From: Breviolum minutum Mf 1.05b.01
Taxonomy: Eukaryota; Sar; Dinophyceae; Suessiales; Symbiodiniaceae
Direction of reading: 5' to 3'
Length of the DNA: 64,000 nucleotides
Assembly (NCBI GenBank): GCA_000507305.1
Contig: DF240454.1
Coordinates: forward strand, 78,732 to 142,731
The notes under the pieces were generated by a model that made no database searches, was not told the origin of the DNA, and was given only the letters and a program-made list of their open reading frames with translations. Shown here in pieces: positions 48,201 through 58,716 of this stretch (position 1 is its first letter; every line of letters begins with the position of its first letter). The translations under genes and the position numbers were made by a program.

Positions 48201-49061
48201 CGAATCTACTGGTAAGAAACGCACGGCTTGAACACCTTGGTCCATGTCTCATGACAATCTACAGTAGAATGGTAAATTAAACAGATCCTCCTTAGGGAAT
48301 AATTAAACTTACTTTATGATACAAACTAATCATTGATTTCCTCCAACAATTGTAAATTAATATGTCACCACGAACGGCATCATCCAAACTCTTGCGGGAA
48401 CTGCTATGCTTTGAAGGGTAGCGAAGGGTTGAAGGTTGAAGATGAAGATTATCCACTTCTATGTTGACAGCTCTATATATTCATAGAAGAGCACTGGAAA
48501 AAACTTTTGAAAGGGCCCGCAAACCAGCTATGTATGTGTTCTCCAAAGGACTGGCTCTGCATACAAAGTATATCAAAGTATCAACAAGGCCAAAATAAAA
48601 CCCTTGGCTGACGCGGGACTGAATGTCCCAAGATGTAATCTGAGCTGTATGCAAGTCTTGCTGACAATTTTGCCATTGGAGGGAATTGCATGCGAAGACC
48701 CTCAAACGCTTCAAAGGGGCAGTCTTTGGATATCTTTGGTTTTTCATGATTCTTAATACAGGTGATGCAAAACACGCATCACAAGTATCTACTTTTTTTT
48801 CCGCAAAAAAAACCACTGCCAATGCTGTCCGCCAGGGTGCGATTTGAATGTCCTGCTGTGGTTTCATAGTTTCCACCCTGAGGCATCACATGTGTTTGCA
48901 ACAACAACATATGTGAATCCGTGGAATCTAAAACCTTCAAACTTGTTGATGGCCTCAAGGCGAACTGTTTGCTTCTTGGTCTCCTGCAACACTTCGAAAT
49001 GATGAAACCATGGCAGTTGGAATGACACACCTATATATTGTACCACTGTGAGGAGTTTCAT
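42243..49061 (-). CDS. Pentatricopeptide-repeat (PPR) protein gene
   Basis: PPR proteins are helical-repeat RNA-binding proteins, usually working on mitochondrial or plastid transcripts. PPR-like blocks follow one another on the - strand, about one or two per exon. They lie near 48960-48864, 48720-48600, 47930-47740, 47370-47180, 46375-46270, 45771-45640, 45480-45082, 44867-44745, 44290-44100, 43790-43680, 43420-43300, 42960-42850 and 42518-42380. The clearest exon (45480-45082) reads IFTYNSAISACAKASKWQAA, then ISYSSVITACERSSLWQLAI, then VVAFTGTIAACEKAGRWQLA. Others include VTFSSAISACEKAAEWQNAL and VYTYSTLVTACEKTTMWHVA. The repeated A-C-E/A-K/R-x-x-x-W-x-x-A motif is the dinoflagellate PPR style. 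Exon edges are approximate. The start codon, any targeting peptide and the true ends were not determined, so more than one gene is possible. Confidence 0.75.
47418..47440. repeat. (TC)n microsatellite in PPR gene intron
   Basis: About eleven TC units between PPR exons. Confidence 0.85.
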
Positions 49062-50360
49062 CTACACTGTGTTCAGAGATTTATCATCGAAGGATGAGAA
49101 GCTGCAACTGTAAACGATATCATGATAATGATGATGTGATGTATTCTTCACTGTTCATAATATCCCACCACTAAAAGCCTTTGGACTACCAACTTGGGGT
49201 AGTCATCTCTCTTAAACAATTGACCATCAACCTCACTGTTGAATCTGGGCTAGTTACATCGAAAAGGTAACCTCACCTCGTCAAAGACAAAGATTGCCTG
49301 ACCAAACAAGGAATGGTGAAGGGAAATGTTGCGGAAGGTGAGGAAAGCTTGGAAGGTCTTCAAATATGAAATGAATATTCATCTTCCCAATGATCAATGA
49401 ACAATACATCAACTTGAAAGACTGTGAATGTCCCTCTATGGGTGTTTTCATGTGGGAAACATGTGAAGCATTGTGAAACCCCTTGTCTCTTATTACACCC
49501 AGCCTTCAAACCGCCAGTTGCCAGTAACCCACCATCATGATTGTAGTCTACCTGAGAGAGATCACATCCACAAGTGCTCTGATAGGTGACAGTTCGCTTG
49601 CACTACCTGATGTTGCTATTATACCTGAATCAAAAGGTACGTTCAATTCTGGACTCTCACATACTCTTGCTACCTGGGTCTTGAGTCTTGAAGTTTTCCT
49701 CTTGGTTCTGGCGATCTTTTTGCTATCATTTCAATGATTCAATGCCGTCCCCTTAATTTCTTTTTAAGCACGCCCCGTGAAGATTGCATATCTTCAGTCT
49801 TTCTCGCATCTTTTTTGAGAAATCCCAATGCAAATCATTTTTCGGAGATTTGGGTTTCACCTGTCACCTGTCATCGACCTAGATTCCATCAAGTCTCAGA
49901 TCCAAACACAGAACAGTTGTTCATCTTCGGATCCTGCACCGAATTCCTCGTAGGCGCAGAGCAGGGCGTGGTTCAAAAACACAATGGCCGGTGTGTTATC
50001 TTTTGTTGCCATTATTTGTTAACATTGGTTCAAACATTCACTGTGGTGTTTTGGAACTTTTTGTTGAATCTCATTTCATGTGGCGCGATTGCATTTAATT
50101 CTATATATAGACGTATATAATATATATATATATAGACAATGATACATGACATTCAATTCAGAAATTGGAGCAACTTCACGTTTGTCGCCATCCCTACATC
50201 TCCTGTAAGCATTTGCCGCTGGTGACATGCCATTGACGGACCTTCCCATCCTGGCGTGGCACAACATCGTCATTGGTCATTAATTCATGTCATTTTCATT
50301 GAATTCGTTACGTTCCTTACATGCATTAGATTCATTACGCTCACTACACCATTTTGCTCC

Positions 50361-50515
50361 TTCATTCGTTTGTCCGTTCATTGATTCATTCATTCATTCA
50401 TTTGTTCGTCCGTTCGTCCTTTCTTTCATTCATTCATTCATTCATTCATTCATTTGTTCGTCGTTTCATTCATTCATTCATTCATTCGTTCGTTCGTTCG
50501 TTCGTTCGTTAGTTA
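50361..50515. repeat. (ATTC)n / (GTTC)n compound microsatellite
   Basis: Tetranucleotide units alternate between ATTC and GTTC blocks. Confidence 0.9.
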
Positions 50516-50693
50516 GTTCATTCTTCCATTCACACGTTGTTCCATTTCATTTCACTCACACATCGTTTCATTTCATGTCATTCATTTGTTTTTCATCGTT
50601 ATCATAGATACGTAGCACTAATGATAATGATAATAAGAATGGCGGCAATAACATTAGCAATAACAACAAGTCACAATGATTATAACAACCGTC

Positions 50694-50763
50694 ATCGTCA
50701 TCATCATCATCATCATCATCATCCTCATCATCCTCATCCTCATCCTCATCCTCATCCTCATCC

Positions 50764-50798
<35 letters not shown>

Positions 50799-50805
50799 GT
50801 CATCC
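50694..50805. repeat. (CAT)n / (CATCCT)n compound microsatellite
   Basis: A CAT array with a central block of CATCCT hexamers. Confidence 0.95.
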
Positions 50806-51299
50806 TCCACATTCCATCATCCACATTCCATCATCTACCATCTACCCTATCACAGTAACATAGCATCACCTGTAAGCATGCTGGCAAGAAACAGTACTGG
50901 CACCCACCAGGATGCCCCGAGTCCGCAAGGAGGCCGAAGCAGATTCTGGGCGCCAACACACCTTGCTGGTTGGATCATTTCCCCAGGGGTAGGGTTGAAC
51001 AAAAACACATGTTTGAGTTGGCACCACCTAAATTGGCATGAACATATGCATTTTTTGTATTGGTTATGCCTACAAGTTGTTTGGTACCATTTTGGCACCA
51101 CAGATTTTGTTTGATTTAGTCTTCCATCCAGCTATTGGGGTTGAATCATTTGGAGACATGTGAAACTTTCATGAACTGAGGAAAATCTTTGGGCATCCAA
51201 ACCTGTTTCACTGTGTGGCTTCCTGGTCGATGCAACCTGCAGTAGCCCAGCAAAGTAACAGGGAGAGAGAGACTGTAGGCATGTGGAACCCCCAAAAAA

Positions 51300-53165
51300 T
51301 GTGACTAACATTTTGTAAAACGCAAGAAGCAGATTGGATTCTGCATGAGGCTTCCCTCACACCAACGGATGATTGCGCACCTGTATGCCTCCTTGCCGCT
51401 GGCCACATTGAAAACGCTCACCTCAGAGTGATAGATGGCACACAGCAACCAGCAAAAAGGTTGAGAAGCAGGGTAAAGCTCCCACCAAAATAAGCTCATC
51501 TTAACTCAATCCATTCATCCATCTGAACTCATAGGACTTTCTTGTTTACAATTACAATCACATGTTCAACCTTCAAATGTGTTTTAAACACCCCAAAAAC
51601 AATATACAACAAGAACCTTGTAACAATCCACTTTGCTCCTCTATGCCACTATGCCCCCAGGACAGCAAAAAAACACTGAGGAACCCCGCCGTGCCATGTC
51701 CACCAGCAGCTGCCAGAAAGTGGTTGTCTGGATTGAAGCGCACAGAGAAGGCCTGCATGTTGTGAAGCGGGGAACTGGAAGCCCCAAATGTTTTGGGAAG
51801 TTGTGTAAGTTCTAAAAATTATTAAGAAGACTCTCAACTCTCAACCAATCTTAGCTTAGAGAATCTTCTTGGGAAGTACCCTCAACCCCAGAAAAATGAA
51901 GAAATTCCCTGGCAGCTGCTTCTCTTTTGTTGCTTGGCAAGCAACATGGCAAGTACCCATGTTTTTCAAACCCCGGAAAAACCCGTCGCGACCGCCTGTG
52001 AATCAAAAGCTTCAGTAATGCACACGGGTGCAAGTTGCCAACCTCAGGTCAGGTTCAAGTAGATGAAATACAAAGAAAAGCAGGACTTTTAAACACGCAT
52101 GATTCAAGTTGGGAGGCTTTTATCATTTTGAAGTTTGATGGATCTGATCTTTTTAGTGAAGATCTGCATCCTCTTTCCTCACCCCGCCATTTGATTTTCG
52201 CTGAAGGAAAGTGAAAAATTAAGATTCTGAAGGTGCTGAAACAGCTGAAACAGCACAAAACATCCTCAACCACCGTCGATGTTTGGTGCCCTTCTTTCTG
52301 CAACCCTAAAAAAACATCCAACGAATCAAGCCAAGAGACCAGTAAAATCCATCAATGGCAAAATGAGAGCGTTTTGGCGAACAGACTCTGACAAGCAACT
52401 GTTAGGAAAAAAACAATCATCCTATGTCCTATGATATCTCTTTCACCCGTTTAAAACGTATGATGTTGTATCATGATACATTAATAATGCGTTTAAACAT
52501 CTGCAGTTCTGCTTCAACATGTTTTCTGACTTGACTCAAAAAAGGTGAATAATGAAAAAAACCTTGGAACACTTCAATGATCATCATCGTGACATCTCAT
52601 AACATGTTGAAGGCTACGATAAGTTTCTGTTTGATGTTGTCATTTTCCAATGGCTAACATTGAAATCTCTCCTTCTGCTGTATTAAGCTGGGCATCTCGT
52701 GGCCAAAACAGCTTCCATCCATCAAGGGTGTCATCATGCTGGGATCAACATAAGTCACCCACGTGATCTTCGGTCCCAAGGCTTGTATCCAAAGGTAAAG
52801 ATTGCATGAACTCAAAGTGAATTGCTTTTTGTTTCTCTTCTTCAAACTCTGGGAACCTGTTCCACCATAGAAAAAATCAGCTCATAATCTTATCTTACAT
52901 ATACTAGTTGGTGGTTTCAACCCACCTGAAGCATATTAGTCAAATTGGATCATTTCCCCAGGTAGGGGTGAAAATAAAAAATATTTGAAACCACCACCTA
53001 GTATACATATGCGAAAGTATTGGATTGAAACTCATGTGAACTTTCCTGACTCTCCACAAACCTCCGCCCCATTTACTTATCCAGCTTCCCTCGAGAGGGA
53101 TCCTTTTCGGAACGCAGCCGCGCAGAGTTTGCTGCTGCAATTGTGCCTTTCAAGGTAATCCTATT
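51300..53165 (-). CDS. WD40-like protein gene (partial model)
   Basis: The - strand coding-like blocks in order are: 53160-53080 (GTIAAANSARLRSEKDPSRG, ending at a GTAAAT donor); about 52855-52765 (PEFEEEKQKAIHFEFMQSL then PLDTSLGTEDH); about 52295-52260 (EGHQTSTVVED); about 52200-52060 (RSDPSNFKMIKASQLESC); about 51760-51680 (QAFSVRFNPDNHFLAAAGG); and about 51440-51350 (CAIYHSEVSVFNVASGKEAY). The blocks with FSVRFNPDNHFLAAAGG and VSVFNVASGKE look like WD40 blades. WD40 proteins are propeller scaffolds with many roles, so no specific function is given. Phases were not all verified, and a family 3 hairpin lies in one intron. Confidence 0.45.
52902..53004. repeat. MITE-like hairpin element, family 3 copy 1
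   Basis: It runs from TACTAGTTGGTGGTTTCAAC to GAAACCACCACCTAGTA, its inverted complement. It lies between coding-like blocks of the WD40-like gene. Confidence 0.8.
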
Positions 53166-53299
53166 CCAAATGGATCTCAAAGAAAACCTCAAACCGTCAC
53201 AATAACTATGAAAGCCCGCTGAATTGATCTTTGCAGCGAGGAAATGTGTATGTACATTATGTACTAGTTGTTGGTGCATGTCACAGGGCGAATGATCCA

Positions 53300-54040
53300 A
53301 GCCTCACACTGGCGATCATACAATCAATCAAGGATCAAAAATCAAGTTGAAAAATATCGTATTTCCCCAAAGACGTAATCATTTTCTATTGCAAAGGGTG
53401 ATTTTACATTGCCATATGAGTTCCAAGGAGGGTATCTGTTCCCTTGTCTTGTTCACTTCACTGCAATATTCTTAACTTGGGTCCTGGTTTCAGCCCAAAC
53501 GGTCGGGAAACCCGAAACAGTCTGGGTGAAACATAACTACCTCAAACCACCACCTAGTACTGTTCCCGAAACCAGCATTTGAAAAGGACAACACCCTTTA
53601 AAATCGGCCACAAAGGCTGATAATCCCTGTCACTGTCACAAGTAACATGACAATTTGACATCTTGTAGTCTCACTAAATCATAGTTATTTCAAAGTATTC
53701 CCAAGTTTTTCAGAAGTACTTCCAGAAATCCACACAAAATCTTCCAGAAAAAAAACACCGCTGGTATCTCGACACCTCATCTACCTTCTGCAGCGCATTC
53801 ATGGAGGTATCTCCTTCAGTGCTACAGTTGGAGTTCACCACCAAGTCGTTATCGAAACAGGCCAAGCGCGACCACCTTGAGTGAACAAAACGGCTGAAAC
53901 TTCAAGGAGTTTCTGGGTCCGTTAAAGCCATTTTGGGAAAACATCAAGGTATTTGAGTTGGTGGGCCAAAAACCAAAAAAAAACCAAAAAATTAAGGTAA
54001 GGATTTGTTGAGGATAACATACATACTATATACATCATTT
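53300..54040. other. Intergenic stretch with a family 3 hairpin fragment
   Basis: A diverged family 3 relative lies at about 53480-53568 (ends CAAACCACCACCTAGTA). No coding-like frame was seen. This is the space between the phosphatase stop and the WD40-like gene. Confidence 0.5.
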
Positions 54041-57000
54041 TCAACACTCTCTACAAAAGCATGCTGTATCTTGTCTATAAATGTCATATCCCTCCTTGCC
54101 ATGACACTTGAACTTGGCATGAGTGCTATTGGCAACTTCCAGCTCTGCCACTCCAAAACTCCCTTGGCGAAAGGCAGTCCATGATGGACGTCGGGATCCA
54201 GGAGTACTTCCTGGCAACCAATTCGTGTAGGGACCTTCTCGATTGCCACCATCACCCAAATTTAAATAGACAGGGCCACATGGATTTGTGTCGTTCTGGT
54301 AGATGTTCTTGGTACGTTCATAGGAATGCACATGTCCACTGAGAACCACATTGACACCATGGTCATAGAATAATGATTCCATATGTCCTTTCATTGGAAT
54401 CGATTCTCCAATGTGCCCCTTGTTGGAATTGTACCAAGGAGAATGCATCATGACCACCAACCAAGGCGTTTTGCTTCGATTGAAGGATGCCAAATCCTTC
54501 TTCAACCAACGATGCATGGAAGACGATGGATGGCTCTGGGCATAGGAGTTGAGACTGATGACATGCAAAGGACCCAAATTTCGGCTCCAAAACAAGGGAT
54601 TGGAAGACCCCGAGGCCTGTGCCGCAAACTTCATGGGATAGCGCTCCTTGTAGTGAACATGGCCTTCTCCCATACCATCTTCATGGTTGCCTTTTCGGGA
54701 AGGGAATGATCTTCACATACTCATTTCCTATGTTGTTGATTTGTTGCAAACTTACACCTTTGAGTCCTTTCTTCACTAAGAGTTAAACAGGTTTCAAATT
54801 TCAATGTTTCTCAACAAATCCCTGCATACACCATTAACCTTGAAGCGGATGGTGTATCGTGCGTTTGCTTTTCAAATTGAAAGGGAAATTGACACTTCTT
54901 AAATGCTGGTGGTTTTCCATCTCTGGTCGTTTAAAACAAACATCGGAATTTTGGGTATGTTGCACCTCTCAAAGATTCTAACAATATCTATATACATCAT
55001 TCTATGTCTCCACCCATGTTTCTCCTCTTTCACTGGTTCACGACTTGTGCGGTTCAAACACACACCACTTTCAGATTGTGTTTTTTTCCATCCACATTCA
55101 TTACCAACATAGACCTTCAAAAACCCTGACAACTAATTGAACTCTCAAGGAATCCGGCTAACCAGTTGACATGGACAGGCTCCCATTTTTGATGGGGTTT
55201 CCAAAAAATTCACCCGGTACAGGATTTCTTCCATGAATGACATAGAAGTCCATCATGTTGGCAGAAGGCCAACGAAACCTTTCTAGAAGACCTTTCTCTT
55301 AATGCAAAAAAAAACCATCCTGTTTGGATCATATCCCGGGATCCCCCAAGGTTCAACTTGCCCAACATCCGAGGCCGCCTGGACAATAAGCCATCGGAGT
55401 CGAAGCACCCAAACGTTCAAAGAGCCGTCCAAAGGAATCCCATCGAGGACCGAAACCATCGGCATAGCTGAGGTCTCCTGTTGGGATGATACCCGCGAAT
55501 CATGGATGTCACACCCCCTGGAAACGAACTCCTGGTTGGTGGTTTCAACCCATCTGAAAAAATATGAGTCAAAATGGGAAATCTTCCTCCAAATAGGGAT
55601 GAACATAAAAAAATATGTGTAACCACCACCTAGTAACATATATCGTAACTATAATATCCTTTTCCCACCAAGGCACTTCGATTCGTCGATCATTTTGTCA
55701 AAGTGGGATGTGTTATAGTTCCCTGGAGGGTACTTTTTTCTTTTAGCAAAAACAACTAATTATGATACACCCCAAGATGAACAAATATGAACTTCGACTT
55801 TCTTCAATGGGTAGTATCCATGACTGGAGTTTATGCAACATAAATCATGAATAAACTGGATCCTGCGCACCGAAAAAAAGGACACCTAAAATGACTTGCT
55901 GTTCTGTCTTAGCATCTTTGGGGTGTCCGAATTTCCAAAAGCCCAGTCATAGCATGTCATCAAGTAACCCCCCATTCTCCTGCAAAAAGGACCACTTCAG
56001 GATCAATCTTTCGCAGGAGATCAAAGCTAGCCTTTGAAGCAGCTGTTTGTCCTGCATCTGCAATCCTTGGTTGTTTTCTTTTTGCACGTGTTTTACTTGA
56101 CAAACAGTTGTGTTGTGTATATATATATAAACAATAACAATAATTATCATTTTGCATACATCCGAAATGTAAAACATGTCAAATGCACTATCATCCACTG
56201 GTTGAAAATAATCATAATAATAATAGTACAGTACAGCACACATTTCCCCATTACACATGAGGGACTTCAAGTTAGCTATGCTCTCCGCGCCGAGGTACAG
56301 GCCGACTTTGTATGGAAATGAACCGCTGTCCGCTGGCATCTTGAAACTGAAAACACGCTGATCGTTATGTACAGAATAGCAATAGCGTTGGTTGGGCACC
56401 AAATCCTTTAGCACCACGGTGTGAATGTTGGGAGAGTCGTAGATATCATTGAAGTTGTAGTACCTGCAGGGTTTGAATCCAAGGTCGCTAAAGTAATTCT
56501 GATTTGGATTCGGACTTTATAATTACTATGATAGTATATTTATATACCCATCTCAGCCAAGTGGCCTAACCTTTGGTAAATTGACATGGGGACCCTATCT
56601 GCCTGTAACAAAAACATCTACAAAGTCTGGTAAGTCTACAATAGTCTGCAAAGAATACATTTCGGCGGCTATGCTATCTGACAGTAAGACAAGACATAAA
56701 TAATGCTCGCAAGGTCACAGCATTCACAAACTCCAAAAATTTCATCAACCAAGAACAAACAACATCACCACTCTCCCCATACCAATCCCCATGCAGCACC
56801 CCCACCTTCCACCACCGTGTTTTGACACATTTTCTGCAGTAAAATAATGATAACATGGATATTTCCATCCGCTGGCCGTATCTTTACACCATTCCGTGGA
56901 GCGCATCTCGGCTAATTCTTCAGCTGTCAAGCTGGGTGCTCCCATACCAGGATCCCACCTGAAGCATCGGTCAATCAACCCTGAGGCATGGGTCAATGGT

Positions 57001-58126
57001 TTGAGGAGAAGTTTGGTTTGAAAAATGCGAAGAAACAAAAGGTCTTCAGAAACACAACAAAAAACAATTACAGGGACTGGAACATCATGGAAAAACATAC
57101 CCCAAAATCTTTCCATCGAATTTCACCACCCAAGCCACAACTGGTGTGAAAAATACATCAGCAGGGAATATTGCTCTGTGGTACCGGTGGCATTTCGACG
57201 CGAACTGGCATCAGAGCAGCTTCCCATTGTCTGTTCCCAGTAGAAGACATATGGTCCGGCGTGACTTTCCGCAGAAGATACGAAGGAGACCACCATTTCG
57301 TTGACCCCTCCGATTTGAAGATGAACTTGCTCGGAGCAAGGAGCGTGTTCACATAGGACATTGTTTTTCAGCTTTGTAAATGGAAGATCTCCAAACCAGG
57401 GAGGCCGTTTGTAGTTGCTATCAACATCGCTGTTCTCAGCCTTTGCAACATCAATCAAACAGGTCTCTTCGAAACGACCATCACTCGTTTCACAGGATCC
57501 TGGACATGCCGAGTTCTCGGTGCAACCAATCATCCCTATGTACTGCTGACAAACCTCCTACCTGGGGTCTCGTTTTCAGTCAATGAAAAAAATCCGAAAA
57601 CACATAGCTGCACTATCTCGTGACTTCCCACTGGTCTTCTCTGACACTGGACAGTGCGTGACAAATTGATGATACTGGATGCGCATCGCTGTTGTCGATA
57701 CAATTCCTACTTGTCAGCTTGTATGCTAGGAATTCATCTCCAAATTCCCCAGCGCAGAATTGGTTTCCAATGTTGGGTGAACATGGAAGAAAAACACAGT
57801 CTGCCAATAGACGTTTTGGTGTTTTGGGGAGCCACCGTTTCCCTCCTTCAAACATCACTTGGTTTACAAACTGCTTTGGGAAAACCCATGTAAGCAAACT
57901 GAAAGCACTACACATTTGCCATCAAATAAATCTCAAATCAAACATATATTGGACACAAACACAAATAGCATTTCTGGAACTTGGAAAGATGTACGTATTC
58001 AAATTTGAGCATATTCAAACTTGATGGATCATTGGTCAAGGTTCCCTGTCCTTCAATTGCCAGGCTACCCAGCACTCCAAAGATCACACCCAGCAAAACT
58101 CGGCCACTGGTGATTTTCGAGCTCAT
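54041..58126 (-). CDS. Secreted purple acid phosphatase (metallophosphatase), complete
   Basis: It hydrolyses phosphate esters with a two-metal centre and probably acts outside the cell or in an acidic compartment to recover phosphate. Eight exons join in phase: 58126-58021, 57800-57625, 57542-57157, 56958-56827, 56463-56299, 56065-55980, 55477-55379 and 54690-54041. They total 1800 bases, or 599 residues plus TGA. The start is the first ATG before a hydrophobic signal peptide (VLLGVIFGVLGSLA). The N-terminal fibronectin-like part includes SEQVHLQIGGVNEMVVSF. All metal-ligand blocks are visible: LIADAGQT, GDLSYADG, GNHE, MMHSPWYN and GHVHSYER. Five introns are GT-AG; one is GA-AG (55979-55478) and one GC-AG (55378-54691). 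Both unusual donors are forced by motifs that span them (AGDLSYADG and PGNHE). The family 3 hairpin at 55528-55636 lies inside the GA-AG intron. Confidence 0.9.
55528..55636. repeat. MITE-like hairpin element, family 3 copy 2
   Basis: It runs from ACTCCTGGTTGGTGGTTTCA to AACCACCACCTAGTAA, its inverted complement. It sits within the GA-AG intron of the phosphatase gene. Confidence 0.8.
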
Positions 58127-58550
58127 GGCACGAAAAGCTCCTCACTTGCCCACCTGATGTTGCCTATGTTTCCTGAAAAATACTATGTATCATCATGGGT
58201 TTCTGTTTATTTGCCATTGAAGCAACTCTTTTTTGCCTACATCCTAGAGTTGAGCTTATAACTGCCCTTCTAGGTGGCAGCTCTCCAAGTTGCATGAGAC
58301 AAACAAATGGGCAGAATAATTACTACAGAATCTCCTCCAATCAGTCTAATACTGTCTATCATCATCGTGCTGAAAAAGCAGCTGTGGCAAATCAAACAAT
58401 GACAGCTACAGAACGAGGAGTTGTCACAACGGTCCTCAAATACCAGGTGCAAAACCCTAGCTGCACGTCTTGGCAAAACAATGATCAAATGTGTGGGTGG
58501 CCATATTTTTCCAAATCAGTACTTGCTTCCACTCTTCCATCACCGGGTGA

Positions 58551-58661
58551 TAGTTTCATGTGGTTTCAACCCAATCTAACAAAAACATTCCTAGGTCCTA
58601 GGTACTCTTCCCCCAAATCTTCATTGTTATCTTCCCCATCTTTGTTTGAAACCCACCTCGG
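58551..58661. repeat. Diverged family 3 hairpin relative
   Basis: The left part ATGTGGTTTCAACCCAATCT and the right part TTTGAAACCCACCTCGG are inverted, with more mismatches than the other copies. Confidence 0.5.
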
Positions 58662-58716
58662 AATCAACAATCGGAACCATCATCGGCTTCACATCCCCAT
58701 CTCCCCTTTTTTCAGC

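Larger units (their letters stand above)
49070..51290. other. Simple-repeat-rich spacer, no recognisable gene
   Basis: It contains the ATTC/GTTC array and the CATCAT/CATCCT array, plus a fragment related to hairpin family 3 (about 50955-51040). His-, Asp- or Ile-rich frames come from the repeats. Confidence 0.5.

Noticed and set aside
50287..50863. Ser/Phe-, His- and Asp-rich open frames
   Set aside because: They come from the ATTC/GTTC and CATCAT arrays.
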